Made by a program: the position numbers and the translations under genes. A stretch of DNA of 64,000 nucleotides from Faecalicatena contorta. Lineage in GTDB: Bacteria; Bacillota; Clostridia; Lachnospirales; Lachnospiraceae. This document shows positions 53,247 to 61,861 of this stretch, in pieces. The stretch lies in assembly GCF_003149105.1 (NCBI RefSeq), contig NZ_QGDS01000007.1, positions 148,437-212,436 on the forward strand. Direction: 5' to 3'. The stretch's first letter is position 1, and each line of letters opens with the position of its first letter. The notes under the pieces are model-generated. The model was not told the origin of the DNA and made no database searches. It saw only the letters and a program-made list of their open reading frames with translations.

Positions 53247-53798
53247 TTAAAGTTTAACAACACGATGACGGTGACGGGTGTGTTTCAGGAATTTAGTTAA
53301 AATATCATTGGTTTTTATTTTCAGGGTTGTTGTATTCATACATGGGTGACAGCCCAAATATTCACTTTCAAGCAATTCTTTGTCAACCAGCAGGTCTACA
53401 TACCAGTCTATGTCATTCATAAGCCCCAGTACACTGACGGAACCCGGTGTAAGGCCCAAGTATTCCTCCATAAATTCAGGTTCTGCAAAAGAAAGCCGGG
53501 AAATATTAAGCTGGGCGGATAAATCTTTTGTGAGAAATTTCTTATCACCTGGCATAAGAAGCAGAAAAAATGTGGTCTTCTGACGGTTGCGCAGGAAAAG
53601 GTTCTTACATGGGAGAATTCCAAGTTCGTCTTCCACAGCCCTGCATGCCTCAATTGTAGGGGCCACATCATGGTCTACCCCCTCATAAGGGATGCGCAGC
53701 CTGTCCAAAAGGTCGTAGGTCTTTTCCTCTGTCTTTGAGCGCTGGGAGCAGTCAGGTTTGCTTGTAAAATGTTCTTTGCTTACGTAGATTTTATCCAT
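53247..53798 (-). CDS. YbaK/ProX-type aminoacyl-tRNA deacylase
   Basis: This 183-residue protein is of the PrdX/ProXp group. Family features are YDLLDRLRIPYEGVDHD at the start of the domain, CKNLFLRNRQKTTFFLLLMPGDKKF with the conserved Lys-Asn pair, and GLTPGSVSVLGLMND with a Gly-rich pocket. It removes a wrongly attached amino acid (typically Ala on tRNA-Pro) in trans. No prolyl-tRNA synthetase is nearby. It precedes arcC on the same strand by 81 bases. Confidence 0.87.
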   Translation of the reverse strand: MDKIYVSKEHFTSKPDCSQRSKTEEKTYDLLDRLRIPYEGVDHDVAPTIEACRAVEDELGILPCKNLFLRNRQKTTFFLLLMPGDKKFLTKDLSAQLNISRLSFAEPEFMEEYLGLTPGSVSVLGLMNDIDWYVDLLVDKELLESEYLGCHPCMNTTTLKIKTNDILTKFLKHTRHRHRVVKL

Positions 53799-53834
53799 TA
53801 TTCCATCCTTTCTTTGGCAGGTTTTGTTTCTGCC

Positions 53835-55469
53835 TTATGACTTCATAAAAAATAGTTCGGGTTTCAATAATCCGGAAAGTAGTTCCGGGTGTAGAAGAGT
53901 ATACAATAAATCAGCTGTAAATAGTACACACAGCAGGATACACAGGGCAGCCTGTATATAAGGCGGAAATCTGTGAAAAAACTCATTCCAGCAGGGGGCC
54001 AGATAGTATAGAAAAGCACAGCCTATCATAGCAAAGAAAATTGCCCCGCCCAGGAAGGTTCTCCCGTCCAGATTTAAAAAGTATCCGGTGTAATCGGTAA
54101 GTATGACATCCCATTCATATTCCAGAATCCAATTGATAAGGTACTCAATCAGGGCGTATACAGCCATAATCATCAGAAATACGAGAAGCGGCTTCCTGGA
54201 AAACATCCTGATGAGAATTAATAAAATCAGTCCGCACAGTCCATACAGCGGCAGCCAGGGACCTAACAAAAATCCACGGCCCGGGAGTGCACCATCAAGG
54301 AGCAGGTGAATAAAACTTTCCAGAATCCATCCAAATATAGAGAAAGCAAAAAACAAAAAGACACAGGATAAAAAGTTATATTTCTGACCTGCCTGCATCG
54401 GAGCTTTTACTGCCCGCCTTGGCGGTTGGATAGAATATAAAAATGCAGGATACTGCTCAGGGGCAAAATAGGAAATCTTTGTGTAAGGCCCCTGGGAATC
54501 ATCATAAAGAGCCTTGCTGATTAAAAGCTCATCCTCAGAGGGAACATATTCCAGCAGACTATCCTGGAATATTTCGTATCCGCTTGCCCTGCATAAAATG
54601 TAATTTTTCCTCAGTTTCATGTAGAGTTCGGCATCCGTTCCCGTCATATAAGGATTGACAAAAGTAAAACCTAGTATTCCAAAGGTTAAAAATGCAAGAA
54701 TCTGCCAGCCCAGGAAGGACAGATGAAGTAAAAACATCTTCCACTTATTCCCATGCATCAGTTGTCTGGACAGCTGGAAAGCCTCACTCCGTTTGACGGC
54801 CGGATTCTCTGCAAGGATAAAAGGAATCATAATGTATTCATAATGCTTAATGAATCCGCCTATAATGGTAAGATTCCAAAGCCATTGAAATGCATTGCGG
54901 CAAAACATAATCCATGCAGGATTGCGGAGATACCTCAGTTTATAAAGGAAAAATATCTTGCTGATTCTGGTCTGGCGGTAATTCCGGGCCTCCAGGAAAA
55001 ACCTCCGCTCACCGATGAGCAGAATATTTGCAACAAAAAACTGATAGGCCAGTATAGCGAGTGCGCCTGCTGCCAGAAAAACAGAGGACCAGTTAAAGTG
55101 GCCATCTAAAATACTGTTTATGGCTCTAAGAATAGAAAAAGATACAGACCTTCCGCTTGTATACATATCAATCAGATAATCTGTAACCGTATGTACAGAA
55201 GGCGACGAGAGAAAAACAGGATTTTTTGTGCCGGTTATCTGTTCGAAAGTATCCGTTACAACCTCAGAATTCGGTAAACCTGCCGAAGAGGAGGCATCAG
55301 AATAGTCATCCTGTATCTGTGTGTCAGGGTCATACTGGTTTAAAACTGCTGTAGAAGATGTATAGGCAGTTGTCAGCATGGCAATCAGAAAACAAACGGC
55401 AATCATACGCCAGTAGTTTGATTTTAAGGACGCTATAGTTTTTTTCTTTAGTGCTTTTCTTTTCCACAT
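53835..55469 (-). CDS. DUF975 protein fused to a CmpB-type (putative ABC permease) domain
   Basis: This 544-residue membrane protein has two parts. Residues 1 to about 290 are DUF975-like (RKALKKKTIASLKSNYWRMIAVCFLI at the start; RSEAFQLSRQLMHGNKWKMF). Residues from about 375 match the putative ABC-transporter type IV/CmpB family (FFAFSIFGWILESFIHLLLDG, GRGFLLGPWLPLYGLCGL, YALIEYLINWILE). At least ten helices are predicted. The extracellular loop near residues 45-100 is Ser/Thr-rich. Neither part has an established biochemical role. It is transcribed towards the deacylase gene. Confidence 0.78.
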   Translation of the reverse strand: MWKRKALKKKTIASLKSNYWRMIAVCFLIAMLTTAYTSSTAVLNQYDPDTQIQDDYSDASSSAGLPNSEVVTDTFEQITGTKNPVFLSSPSVHTVTDYLIDMYTSGRSVSFSILRAINSILDGHFNWSSVFLAAGALAILAYQFFVANILLIGERRFFLEARNYRQTRISKIFFLYKLRYLRNPAWIMFCRNAFQWLWNLTIIGGFIKHYEYIMIPFILAENPAVKRSEAFQLSRQLMHGNKWKMFLLHLSFLGWQILAFLTFGILGFTFVNPYMTGTDAELYMKLRKNYILCRASGYEIFQDSLLEYVPSEDELLISKALYDDSQGPYTKISYFAPEQYPAFLYSIQPPRRAVKAPMQAGQKYNFLSCVFLFFAFSIFGWILESFIHLLLDGALPGRGFLLGPWLPLYGLCGLILLILIRMFSRKPLLVFLMIMAVYALIEYLINWILEYEWDVILTDYTGYFLNLDGRTFLGGAIFFAMIGCAFLYYLAPCWNEFFHRFPPYIQAALCILLCVLFTADLLYTLLHPELLSGLLKPELFFMKS

Positions 55470-55534
55470 ACGGAAAACCTCCGGAGAGTTCGATTATCAC
55501 CTTTATTATAGTAAAGTTACAAAGATAACGCAAT

Positions 55535-55588
55535 CAAAAAAACTCCGGCTGGAACAATTTAAGATATAAAGCCTTGTTCCAGACGAAG
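55535..55588 (-). terminator. Terminator of the MacB-type efflux operon
   Basis: On the minus strand TGGAACAA (55574-55581) pairs with TTGTTCCA (55550-55557), extended by CTTCG/CGGAG, and is followed by seven T (55536-55542). Confidence 0.7.
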
Positions 55589-55623
55589 TTTTTGTTCTGA
55601 TAGTCCTGGGCTTGTAAGAAACC

Positions 55624-56001
55624 TTAATTAGACTGATACCATCCCCAAAGATAGAGGATAGGCCACAGCAGACCAATCAGGCCCCAGGCAGAGAATCCTG
55701 CAGTTACTGTAGAATAGATAATGTTGGCAACGTAATATATAGCCAATATGACGCCCATAATTAGTACGGACTGCTTGGATTTATATGCAACCCCTACAAT
55801 ACCGGAAGCCAGAAGAATAAAGGCACCGATGAACATCAGGGCATAGGACAGTGTAGTAGGTGCTGCTATACCCATTGTAGCATAAGTTTCTTCAACCACA
55901 CCTCTCATGGCGACTGAAATAATGCTGGAAATCAAGGTCAGACAGCCAATAACAATCAAGATGATAGATAAGACTTTTAATAATTTGCTTTGTTTTCTCA
56001 T
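55624..56001 (-). CDS. Small four-helix membrane protein
   Basis: This 125-residue protein has four predicted helices: VLSIILIVIGCLTLISSII, LSYALMFIGAFILLASGIVGV, VLIMGVILAIYYVANII and WGLIGLLWPILYLWGWY. I do not recognise a family. It is the last gene of the MacB-type operon, 75 bases after the permease gene, and may be an accessory or immunity-like membrane protein. AGGAGGG precedes the ATG. Confidence 0.7.
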   Translation of the reverse strand: MRKQSKLLKVLSIILIVIGCLTLISSIISVAMRGVVEETYATMGIAAPTTLSYALMFIGAFILLASGIVGVAYKSKQSVLIMGVILAIYYVANIIYSTVTAGFSAWGLIGLLWPILYLWGWYQSN

Positions 56002-56076
56002 GAAAAACCCTCCTCATGTTATAAAAATAGTTTCTGCATATAAAATGCAAGTGTCCATTAAGCTATGTAAAGAATG

Positions 56077-57315
56077 CTACATTCGTCTTAATGCTTCAAT
56101 AGGGCTCAGTTTAGCCGCTTTTCTTGCAGGGTATATTCCGAATACAATTCCTACGCTGCATGAGAAAATCGTGGCTATCAGGATAGCCGGGAAAGAAAGC
56201 TGTGCTTTGATTCCTCCGATGCCGAGAGCCGTTATCAATGCCGTAAGGGCAGCTCCAAGTATAATTCCTATGACCCCGCCCATTCCTGAGATGATTGCGG
56301 ATTCACAGAGAAATTGTGCAATGATAGAGCCGGTCTTTGCTCCCAGTGCTTTACGGATCCCAATCTCCCGGGTACGCTCGGTAACAGATACAAGCATGAT
56401 ATTCATAACGCCGATGCCTCCAACAATAAGGGAAATGCCCGCAACTAATGCAACAAATGCAGTTACACCATCCATAATGGAGCCAAACATATCAGCAAAG
56501 TTTATCGGTTTCTGTTGAATAAAGGGAGCATCCCCCAGGTTCTGATGTCTGGAATTCAGTATTTGGACGGCAGTTTTAGCAACTCTGGCAGCCTGATCCT
56601 TATCGTATGAAGTGATAGAAACCGATGGAAAGGCATCAATAGGGTTGCCAAAGGCTTTTGAAACCGTGTAAGGCATTTCTATGGAGATACTTTGATCCAT
56701 CCCCATAGCCTGATACTGCTTTTCGGCTTCCATCATTTCCGGTGAAGTTTTACGAATACCGATGATATTTACATTTTGTATGCTACTGTCGACTTTCAGT
56801 TCTATACTCATGCCGACAATATCTGTATTTCCGAATAAATATAAAGCTGTCAGCTCATCAACCACGCAGACCATATTGGCATTCGCTACATCATTGTCTG
56901 TAAAATAATTTCCCTTTACCAAAGGTTCTGTGTATTGTGCATACTCGTAATCAGGCGTAGTCAGCGTCACATATGCGTCAAAATTGCCTTTACGGGTAGT
57001 GATGGAACCAGAGGTTGCCGAGGAGGCAGATACACTTTGCACAGATTCATCCAGGGAGGTCCTCAAAAATGCAATATCCTCTCCTGTTATGACGTTTGGA
57101 TCCGAGACTTCATCTGTATTTGCCTGTATAGTAACTGTATTATTCTGTTCATTTGAGGCATCCACCACATCCTTTTTCAAGCCGTTTCCAATAGAAACAA
57201 TTGTAACAACAGATGTGATACCTATAATAATACCAAGCATGGTCAAAAAGGAGCGGCCTTTATTGGAACGGATGTTGTCAAGAGCCATTTTTACATATTC
57301 TAAAAATTGTCCCAT
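56077..57315 (-). CDS. MacB-type ABC transporter permease
   Basis: This is a 412-residue permease. One N-terminal helix (RSFLTMLGIIIGITSVVTIVSIG) is followed by a MacB periplasmic-core domain of about 220 residues, then the FtsX-like domain with three helices (AFVALVAGISLIVGGIGVMNIMLVSVTERTREIGIRKALG at its start). The MacB layout indicates mechanotransmission export of peptides or small molecules rather than transport through a canonical pore. It is third in the operon with its ATPase and adaptor. Confidence 0.92.
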   Translation of the reverse strand: MGQFLEYVKMALDNIRSNKGRSFLTMLGIIIGITSVVTIVSIGNGLKKDVVDASNEQNNTVTIQANTDEVSDPNVITGEDIAFLRTSLDESVQSVSASSATSGSITTRKGNFDAYVTLTTPDYEYAQYTEPLVKGNYFTDNDVANANMVCVVDELTALYLFGNTDIVGMSIELKVDSSIQNVNIIGIRKTSPEMMEAEKQYQAMGMDQSISIEMPYTVSKAFGNPIDAFPSVSITSYDKDQAARVAKTAVQILNSRHQNLGDAPFIQQKPINFADMFGSIMDGVTAFVALVAGISLIVGGIGVMNIMLVSVTERTREIGIRKALGAKTGSIIAQFLCESAIISGMGGVIGIILGAALTALITALGIGGIKAQLSFPAILIATIFSCSVGIVFGIYPARKAAKLSPIEALRRM

Positions 57316-57344
57316 ATTATGTCCTCTTTTCTTAGTCTGTCAGG

Positions 57345-59120
57345 CTATTCATTTGGACTTGCCTGTATGGTGACCGCACTATTTTTCTTATCTGAAGCAT
57401 TGGAGTCATCCGTATCCGGTTTATCTACAGCAGTTGCCTTCATACCTTCTTCAATATCTACATTCAGATCATTTACGACCTTGTCACCCTTTTTCAAACC
57501 GCTTTTTATTTCGATTGAGGTTGTGGATGCAGTTCCCAGTTCAACTGGATTCTTCTTCACAACACCATCTTTAATTACATATACGAAGTCTCCGTCGGAG
57601 GACGTATTAATAACCTCGGTGGGAACCACAAGGACATCATTGGCCTCTGCCACAGTCATAGAGATTTTTGCGGTGGCACCAATGCAGACATTTTCGTCAG
57701 GATTGTCAATGTGGATCTCCGCACCAATGACTGGATTGCCTTTTTCATTATTGATGGCTATTTTATTGACTTTGGACAGCGTACCCTGATACTTATATTG
57801 TCCAATGGTAATGTCTACCTTATTTCCAACCTTTACCTTTTCATAATCGTCAGGAGATATTTCTATTTTTACGCGCACTTTTTCAGTACTTGCAATTGTA
57901 AACATAGCCATTCCCTGTGTAGCAGTATTCGTCTGCATTGCATCTACAGAGGCAATAACACCGTCCATGTCCGCTTTCATTCCTTCTTTTCCCTTTTCAA
58001 CCAATTCAGCCGGTGTCAGTGCAGACAGTTCAGCCAGGTTGTCACTGATTTCCAGGTTTGCCAGTTCAGAAGATGTCATACCTGAGCTTGAGGAGGAAGA
58101 AGATGCTGCGTTATATGCAGCTTCCCATTCTGCATATGCAGCTTCATACTGGGCTTTGAGTGCAGGGTAGCCTGCATCGTCTACATTAGGAGCAGTGAGG
58201 TTATTTAATTCGGTAGTTTTTTTATTATACTGGTCCTGTGCATCCGCATAGGCAGATTGTGCATCTGTGAAATCCTGATATGCCTGGAGTAAAGTTTTTT
58301 CTTCCGGTGTACGGCTATTTTCATCTTTGGCTTCCGCTGCGGCAGCTTTTTCGCCTAGCCCCTGGTATTTCATACTGATGGAATCCATAAGGCTCTGTTT
58401 TTCTCTCATAACAGAGTTAAACTGGTCAATCTCCTGCTGTAGTTCGTTACGGGTGGTATTGTATTTGTCCGTGGCAGCAGGTTCTGAAGCAAGGTTTGCC
58501 TGATATTGTGCATAAGCCTGATCCACCTGGGCAGCAAGGTTATTTACCTTAGCAGCTAACTTATTCGCCTGATCTGCTGCTTGGGCAGATGCTGCATTTG
58601 CTGCATCGATTGCTTTTGCATTCTGTGCTCTGGATGCCTGAGAAGTATTCAGGCTGGACTGCAGTGTGAGTTGTGCCTGCTGGTTATCACGTTCTAAGTT
58701 TTTTGTATCAAATGTAATCAGAAGGTCACCTGACTTTACTGCGTTGCCTATAACAGCATTGCAGTTTGTAATAGGCGCCGTGACAGGGGAGTAGTATGTT
58801 TTTGTATTTTCGCTTTCTACTTTTCCGCTTGCATTATAGACCTCGCGGACATCCCCTGTTGTCACTTCTGAAACCTGGAGTGACGTATTTTGTGAACCAC
58901 TGCCTTGTTTAGAAAGCAGTGAAGCAACAACAATAATAATTGCAAAAACTGCAACTACGGGAATAATAACCCATCCGGGAAGCTTTTTCCTGGGAGGTTT
59001 GGAGGCTTCCTTATCCTCCAGCTCGTAAGAGTCTTCATCCTGAAATGCATCCTCACCGGAAATCTCCGTATCAAATGTGTCTAAAATTTCATCCTGTTCT
59101 TTTTTCTTTTTAGAAAACAT
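57345..59120 (-). CDS. MacA/HlyD-type efflux adaptor
   Basis: This 591-residue protein has an acidic cytoplasmic tail (about residues 1-48), a membrane helix (WVIIPVVAVFAIIIVVASLL) and extracellular barrel-sandwich halves (YSPVTAPITNCNAVIGNAVKSGDLLITFDT and MKADMDGVIASVDAM). These flank a long Gln/Ala-rich coiled hairpin of about 250 residues, and beta-barrel segments follow. In a Gram-positive cell such adaptors are thought to help present cargo to the permease. It starts one base before the ATPase stop, so it is translationally coupled. Confidence 0.88.
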   Translation of the reverse strand: MFSKKKKEQDEILDTFDTEISGEDAFQDEDSYELEDKEASKPPRKKLPGWVIIPVVAVFAIIIVVASLLSKQGSGSQNTSLQVSEVTTGDVREVYNASGKVESENTKTYYSPVTAPITNCNAVIGNAVKSGDLLITFDTKNLERDNQQAQLTLQSSLNTSQASRAQNAKAIDAANAASAQAADQANKLAAKVNNLAAQVDQAYAQYQANLASEPAATDKYNTTRNELQQEIDQFNSVMREKQSLMDSISMKYQGLGEKAAAAEAKDENSRTPEEKTLLQAYQDFTDAQSAYADAQDQYNKKTTELNNLTAPNVDDAGYPALKAQYEAAYAEWEAAYNAASSSSSSSGMTSSELANLEISDNLAELSALTPAELVEKGKEGMKADMDGVIASVDAMQTNTATQGMAMFTIASTEKVRVKIEISPDDYEKVKVGNKVDITIGQYKYQGTLSKVNKIAINNEKGNPVIGAEIHIDNPDENVCIGATAKISMTVAEANDVLVVPTEVINTSSDGDFVYVIKDGVVKKNPVELGTASTTSIEIKSGLKKGDKVVNDLNVDIEEGMKATAVDKPDTDDSNASDKKNSAVTIQASPNE

Positions 59121-59121
59121 A

Positions 59122-59835
59122 TTATGCTTCCTCCTTTTCCGTATTCAGATTTTCATTCAGATAATCGTCTTCTATGCGTCCGTCAACAATACGGACGACT
59201 CTCTTGACCTGGCCGGCAATATCGTCATCGTGGGTAATGATGATGACGGTGCGCCCTCCCCTGTGGAGCCCTTTTAATATTTCCATAATTTCCTTTGTGG
59301 ACTTTGTGTCCAGATTACCCGTTGGCTCATCGGCCAGTACAATCGGCGGCTGCGCGGCGATGGCACGTGCAACTGCAACTCTTTGCTGCTGGCCTCCTGA
59401 CAATTCGTTAGGCCTGTGTTTCAGACGTGTGTCCAAACCTACTTTCCGTAAAGCCTCAACAGCGACTTTACGGCGCCTCTGTTTACCCAGTCCGCGGTAA
59501 ATAAGGGGAAGTTCTACGTTCCCTACAGCGTCCAGGTTTGATACCAGATTGAATCCCTGAAAAATAAAACCGATTTCCTTGTTGCGGATGTCTGACAACT
59601 GATTGTCTGTGAGCTTTGAAACATCCTGCCCGTTCAGATAGTAGTTTCCTGATGTTGGGACATCCAGACAGCCCAACATGTTCATAAGTGTAGACTTTCC
59701 GGAACCCGAATGTCCTATAATTGCTACAAATTCGCCCTTTTGAATGTTCAGGTTTATGCCGTCTAATGCGCGTACTTCATTTTCACCGGGATTATAGATT
59801 TTATGTATGTTCTCAATTTTAATGAGTGGTTCCAT
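59122..59835 (-). CDS. MacB/LolD-type ABC transporter ATPase
   Basis: This is a 237-residue ATPase. ATG 59835 (MEPLIKIENIH) has GGAGGGATTTTT upstream; the frame extends 13 residues further without a site. Walker A is GHSGSGKST, the signature LSGGQQQR, Walker B VLADEPTGNLD, and the H-loop His lies in IIITHDDD. It powers export together with the adaptor and permease. It is first in the operon. A TATAAT-like sequence lies upstream near 59858-59875 on the minus strand. Confidence 0.94.
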   Translation of the reverse strand: MEPLIKIENIHKIYNPGENEVRALDGINLNIQKGEFVAIIGHSGSGKSTLMNMLGCLDVPTSGNYYLNGQDVSKLTDNQLSDIRNKEIGFIFQGFNLVSNLDAVGNVELPLIYRGLGKQRRRKVAVEALRKVGLDTRLKHRPNELSGGQQQRVAVARAIAAQPPIVLADEPTGNLDTKSTKEIMEILKGLHRGGRTVIIITHDDDIAGQVKRVVRIVDGRIEDDYLNENLNTEKEEA

Positions 59836-60037
59836 GAAAAATCCCTCCATAATTGTGGTATAATATAATACCATATTTGTATTACTTAACTAATACAATA
59901 TTATCTTATAGACAAAAAGTCAATACCTTTATCAAATAAAATGTGTAGAGAAAGTGAATATGGGAGACATTTACAGTAAGGTTATTGTCTGTTACAATAC
60001 TAAGATGCGTTTATGATTTTACCCTTGCAGGCAAAAT

Positions 60038-60101
60038 CGTTACAGTTCACATCCTATAGGTGCGCACTGTAACGGCACGGTCTGAACAGTAGCGGAAAAT
60101 C
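60038..60101. repeat. Inverted repeat and dispersed motif upstream of the ABC exporter
   Basis: CGTTACAGT (60038-60046) pairs with ACTGTAACG (60066-60074). The following GCACGGTCTGAACAGTAGCG (60075-60094) and GGAAAAT resemble the motif at 50281-50303. No promoter could be fixed between 59876 and 60129. Confidence 0.5.
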
Positions 60102-60129
60102 ACCACACTTAGATATGGAGGGAAGAATT

Positions 60130-61860
60130 GTGAGAAAGTTACTGCCGTTTCTGCGCGGCTATGAAAAAGAGAGTATTATTGGTCCGTTATTTAAATTGCT
60201 TGAAGCGATATTTGAATTGATTGTACCGCTTGTAATGGCGCGGATTATTGATGTAGGGATTAAGAATGCAGACGTCCCTTATATATGGCGGCTGGGAGCG
60301 TTCCTGGTTGCACTTGGTATTTTGGGACTTGTCTGCTCCGTAACTGCCCAGTATTATGCCGCGAAGGCAGCTGCAGGGTTTGGGACAAAGCTGCGGCACG
60401 CCTTGTTTGACCATATTCAGCAATTGTCTTATGAGGCGATAGATAAAGAGGGGGCTTCTACATTGGTTGTGCGTATGACTAGTGACACAAATCAGGCGCA
60501 GGCGGGAGTCAACCTGTTTCTCAGGCTGTTTCTCCGGTCACCGTTTATTGTTGTAGGAGCTGTCGTTATGGCCTTTTTGATTGATACAAAGGCGGCGGTG
60601 ATTGTATTGATTACAGTACCTTTACTTTCTCTTGTGATTTATGGGATTATAGCTTCATCTATTCCACTGTACAAGAAGGTTCAGAAAGGATTGGATCAGA
60701 TTCTGCTTTCTACTAAGGAGAACCTGGAGGGAATTCGTGTCATACGGGCGTTTAGGACCCAGAATCAGGAAAAGGAAGAGTATGAGGAAAAGAGCAGTGA
60801 CTTGATGCAGTTTCAGCTTCATGCGGGCAGGATATCGGCATTGTTGAATCCTCTGACTTATGTGCTTGTAAATCTGGGAATTATTGCGATTGTCTGGTAT
60901 GGAGGGCGGATAGTAAATGTGGGGAGAATCACTCAGGGAGAGGTGATTGCTCTTGTAAACTATATGACCCAGATTTTACTGTCATTAGTAGCTCTTGCCA
61001 GCCTGGTCATCTCTTTCACGAAAGCAATGGCGTCTGCTGTAAGAATCAATGAGGTTTTTGATTTACAGTCAGAGATTAAGGAGGGAAGTGAAGAGGCAGG
61101 ACAGGATCAAAAAGAGATTCCCCGTGTTGAAATGCAGGATGTGACCTTTTATTATGAGGGAAGCCAGGAACCGGCTCTGACTCATATTACGTTTCAGGCT
61201 TATGCAGGAGAAACTATCGGCATCATAGGAGGAACAGGCAGTGGAAAAACTTCTCTTGTAAATCTGATACCGAGGTTTTATGATGCGGACGAAGGCCATG
61301 TGCTTGTAAGTGGACTGGATGCCAAAATATGGAGAATCGATGCTTTGAGAAGTCGGATAGGTGTGGTTCCCCAAAGGGCAGTTTTGTTTCATGGAACAAT
61401 CCGTGAGAATATGCAGATAGGGAGAGCAGACGCTGGGGATGATGAGATATATGACGCACTGAAAACTGCGCAGGCGCTGGAAATCGTGGAATCTAAACCG
61501 GCAGGACTTGATACGGTTATCAGTCAGGGAGGGAAGAACCTTTCCGGCGGGCAGAGGCAGCGTCTCACAATTGCCAGGGCACTGGTGAGAAGGCCCCAGG
61601 TACTGATATTAGATGACAGTGCATCGGCACTGGATTTTGCAACAGATTACAGACTGCGGAAAGCGCTGTCCTCGGATACATCAGGAATGACTGTTTTTAT
61701 CGTATCCCAGCGGGCTGCATCCATCCGGTATGCGGACAGGATTATTGTACTGGATGACGGAGAGATGGCAGGGTATGGGTCTCATGAGGAGCTGCTGAAA
61801 GAGTGCCAGGTGTATCAGGAAATCTGTTATTCACAGCTTTCCAGAGAGGAGGTGCAGTAA
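60130..61860 (+). CDS. ABC exporter half-transporter, degenerate-site subunit
   Basis: This is a 576-residue protein with six N-terminal helices and a C-terminal ATPase. I prefer GTG 60130 because GGAGGG (60117-60122) lies just before it and overlaps the alternative ATG at 60115. Walker A is GGTGSGKTS and the signature LSGGQRQR is intact. Walker B reads ILDDSASALD, with Asp in place of the catalytic Glu, and the H-loop is VSQRAAS with Gln for His. Such losses mark the non-hydrolysing subunit of heterodimeric exporters such as TM287/288 and BmrCD. The partner gene starts one base after its stop. Confidence 0.92.
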   Translation: MRKLLPFLRGYEKESIIGPLFKLLEAIFELIVPLVMARIIDVGIKNADVPYIWRLGAFLVALGILGLVCSVTAQYYAAKAAAGFGTKLRHALFDHIQQLSYEAIDKEGASTLVVRMTSDTNQAQAGVNLFLRLFLRSPFIVVGAVVMAFLIDTKAAVIVLITVPLLSLVIYGIIASSIPLYKKVQKGLDQILLSTKENLEGIRVIRAFRTQNQEKEEYEEKSSDLMQFQLHAGRISALLNPLTYVLVNLGIIAIVWYGGRIVNVGRITQGEVIALVNYMTQILLSLVALASLVISFTKAMASAVRINEVFDLQSEIKEGSEEAGQDQKEIPRVEMQDVTFYYEGSQEPALTHITFQAYAGETIGIIGGTGSGKTSLVNLIPRFYDADEGHVLVSGLDAKIWRIDALRSRIGVVPQRAVLFHGTIRENMQIGRADAGDDEIYDALKTAQALEIVESKPAGLDTVISQGGKNLSGGQRQRLTIARALVRRPQVLILDDSASALDFATDYRLRKALSSDTSGMTVFIVSQRAASIRYADRIIVLDDGEMAGYGSHEELLKECQVYQEICYSQLSREEVQ

Positions 61861-61861
61861 T

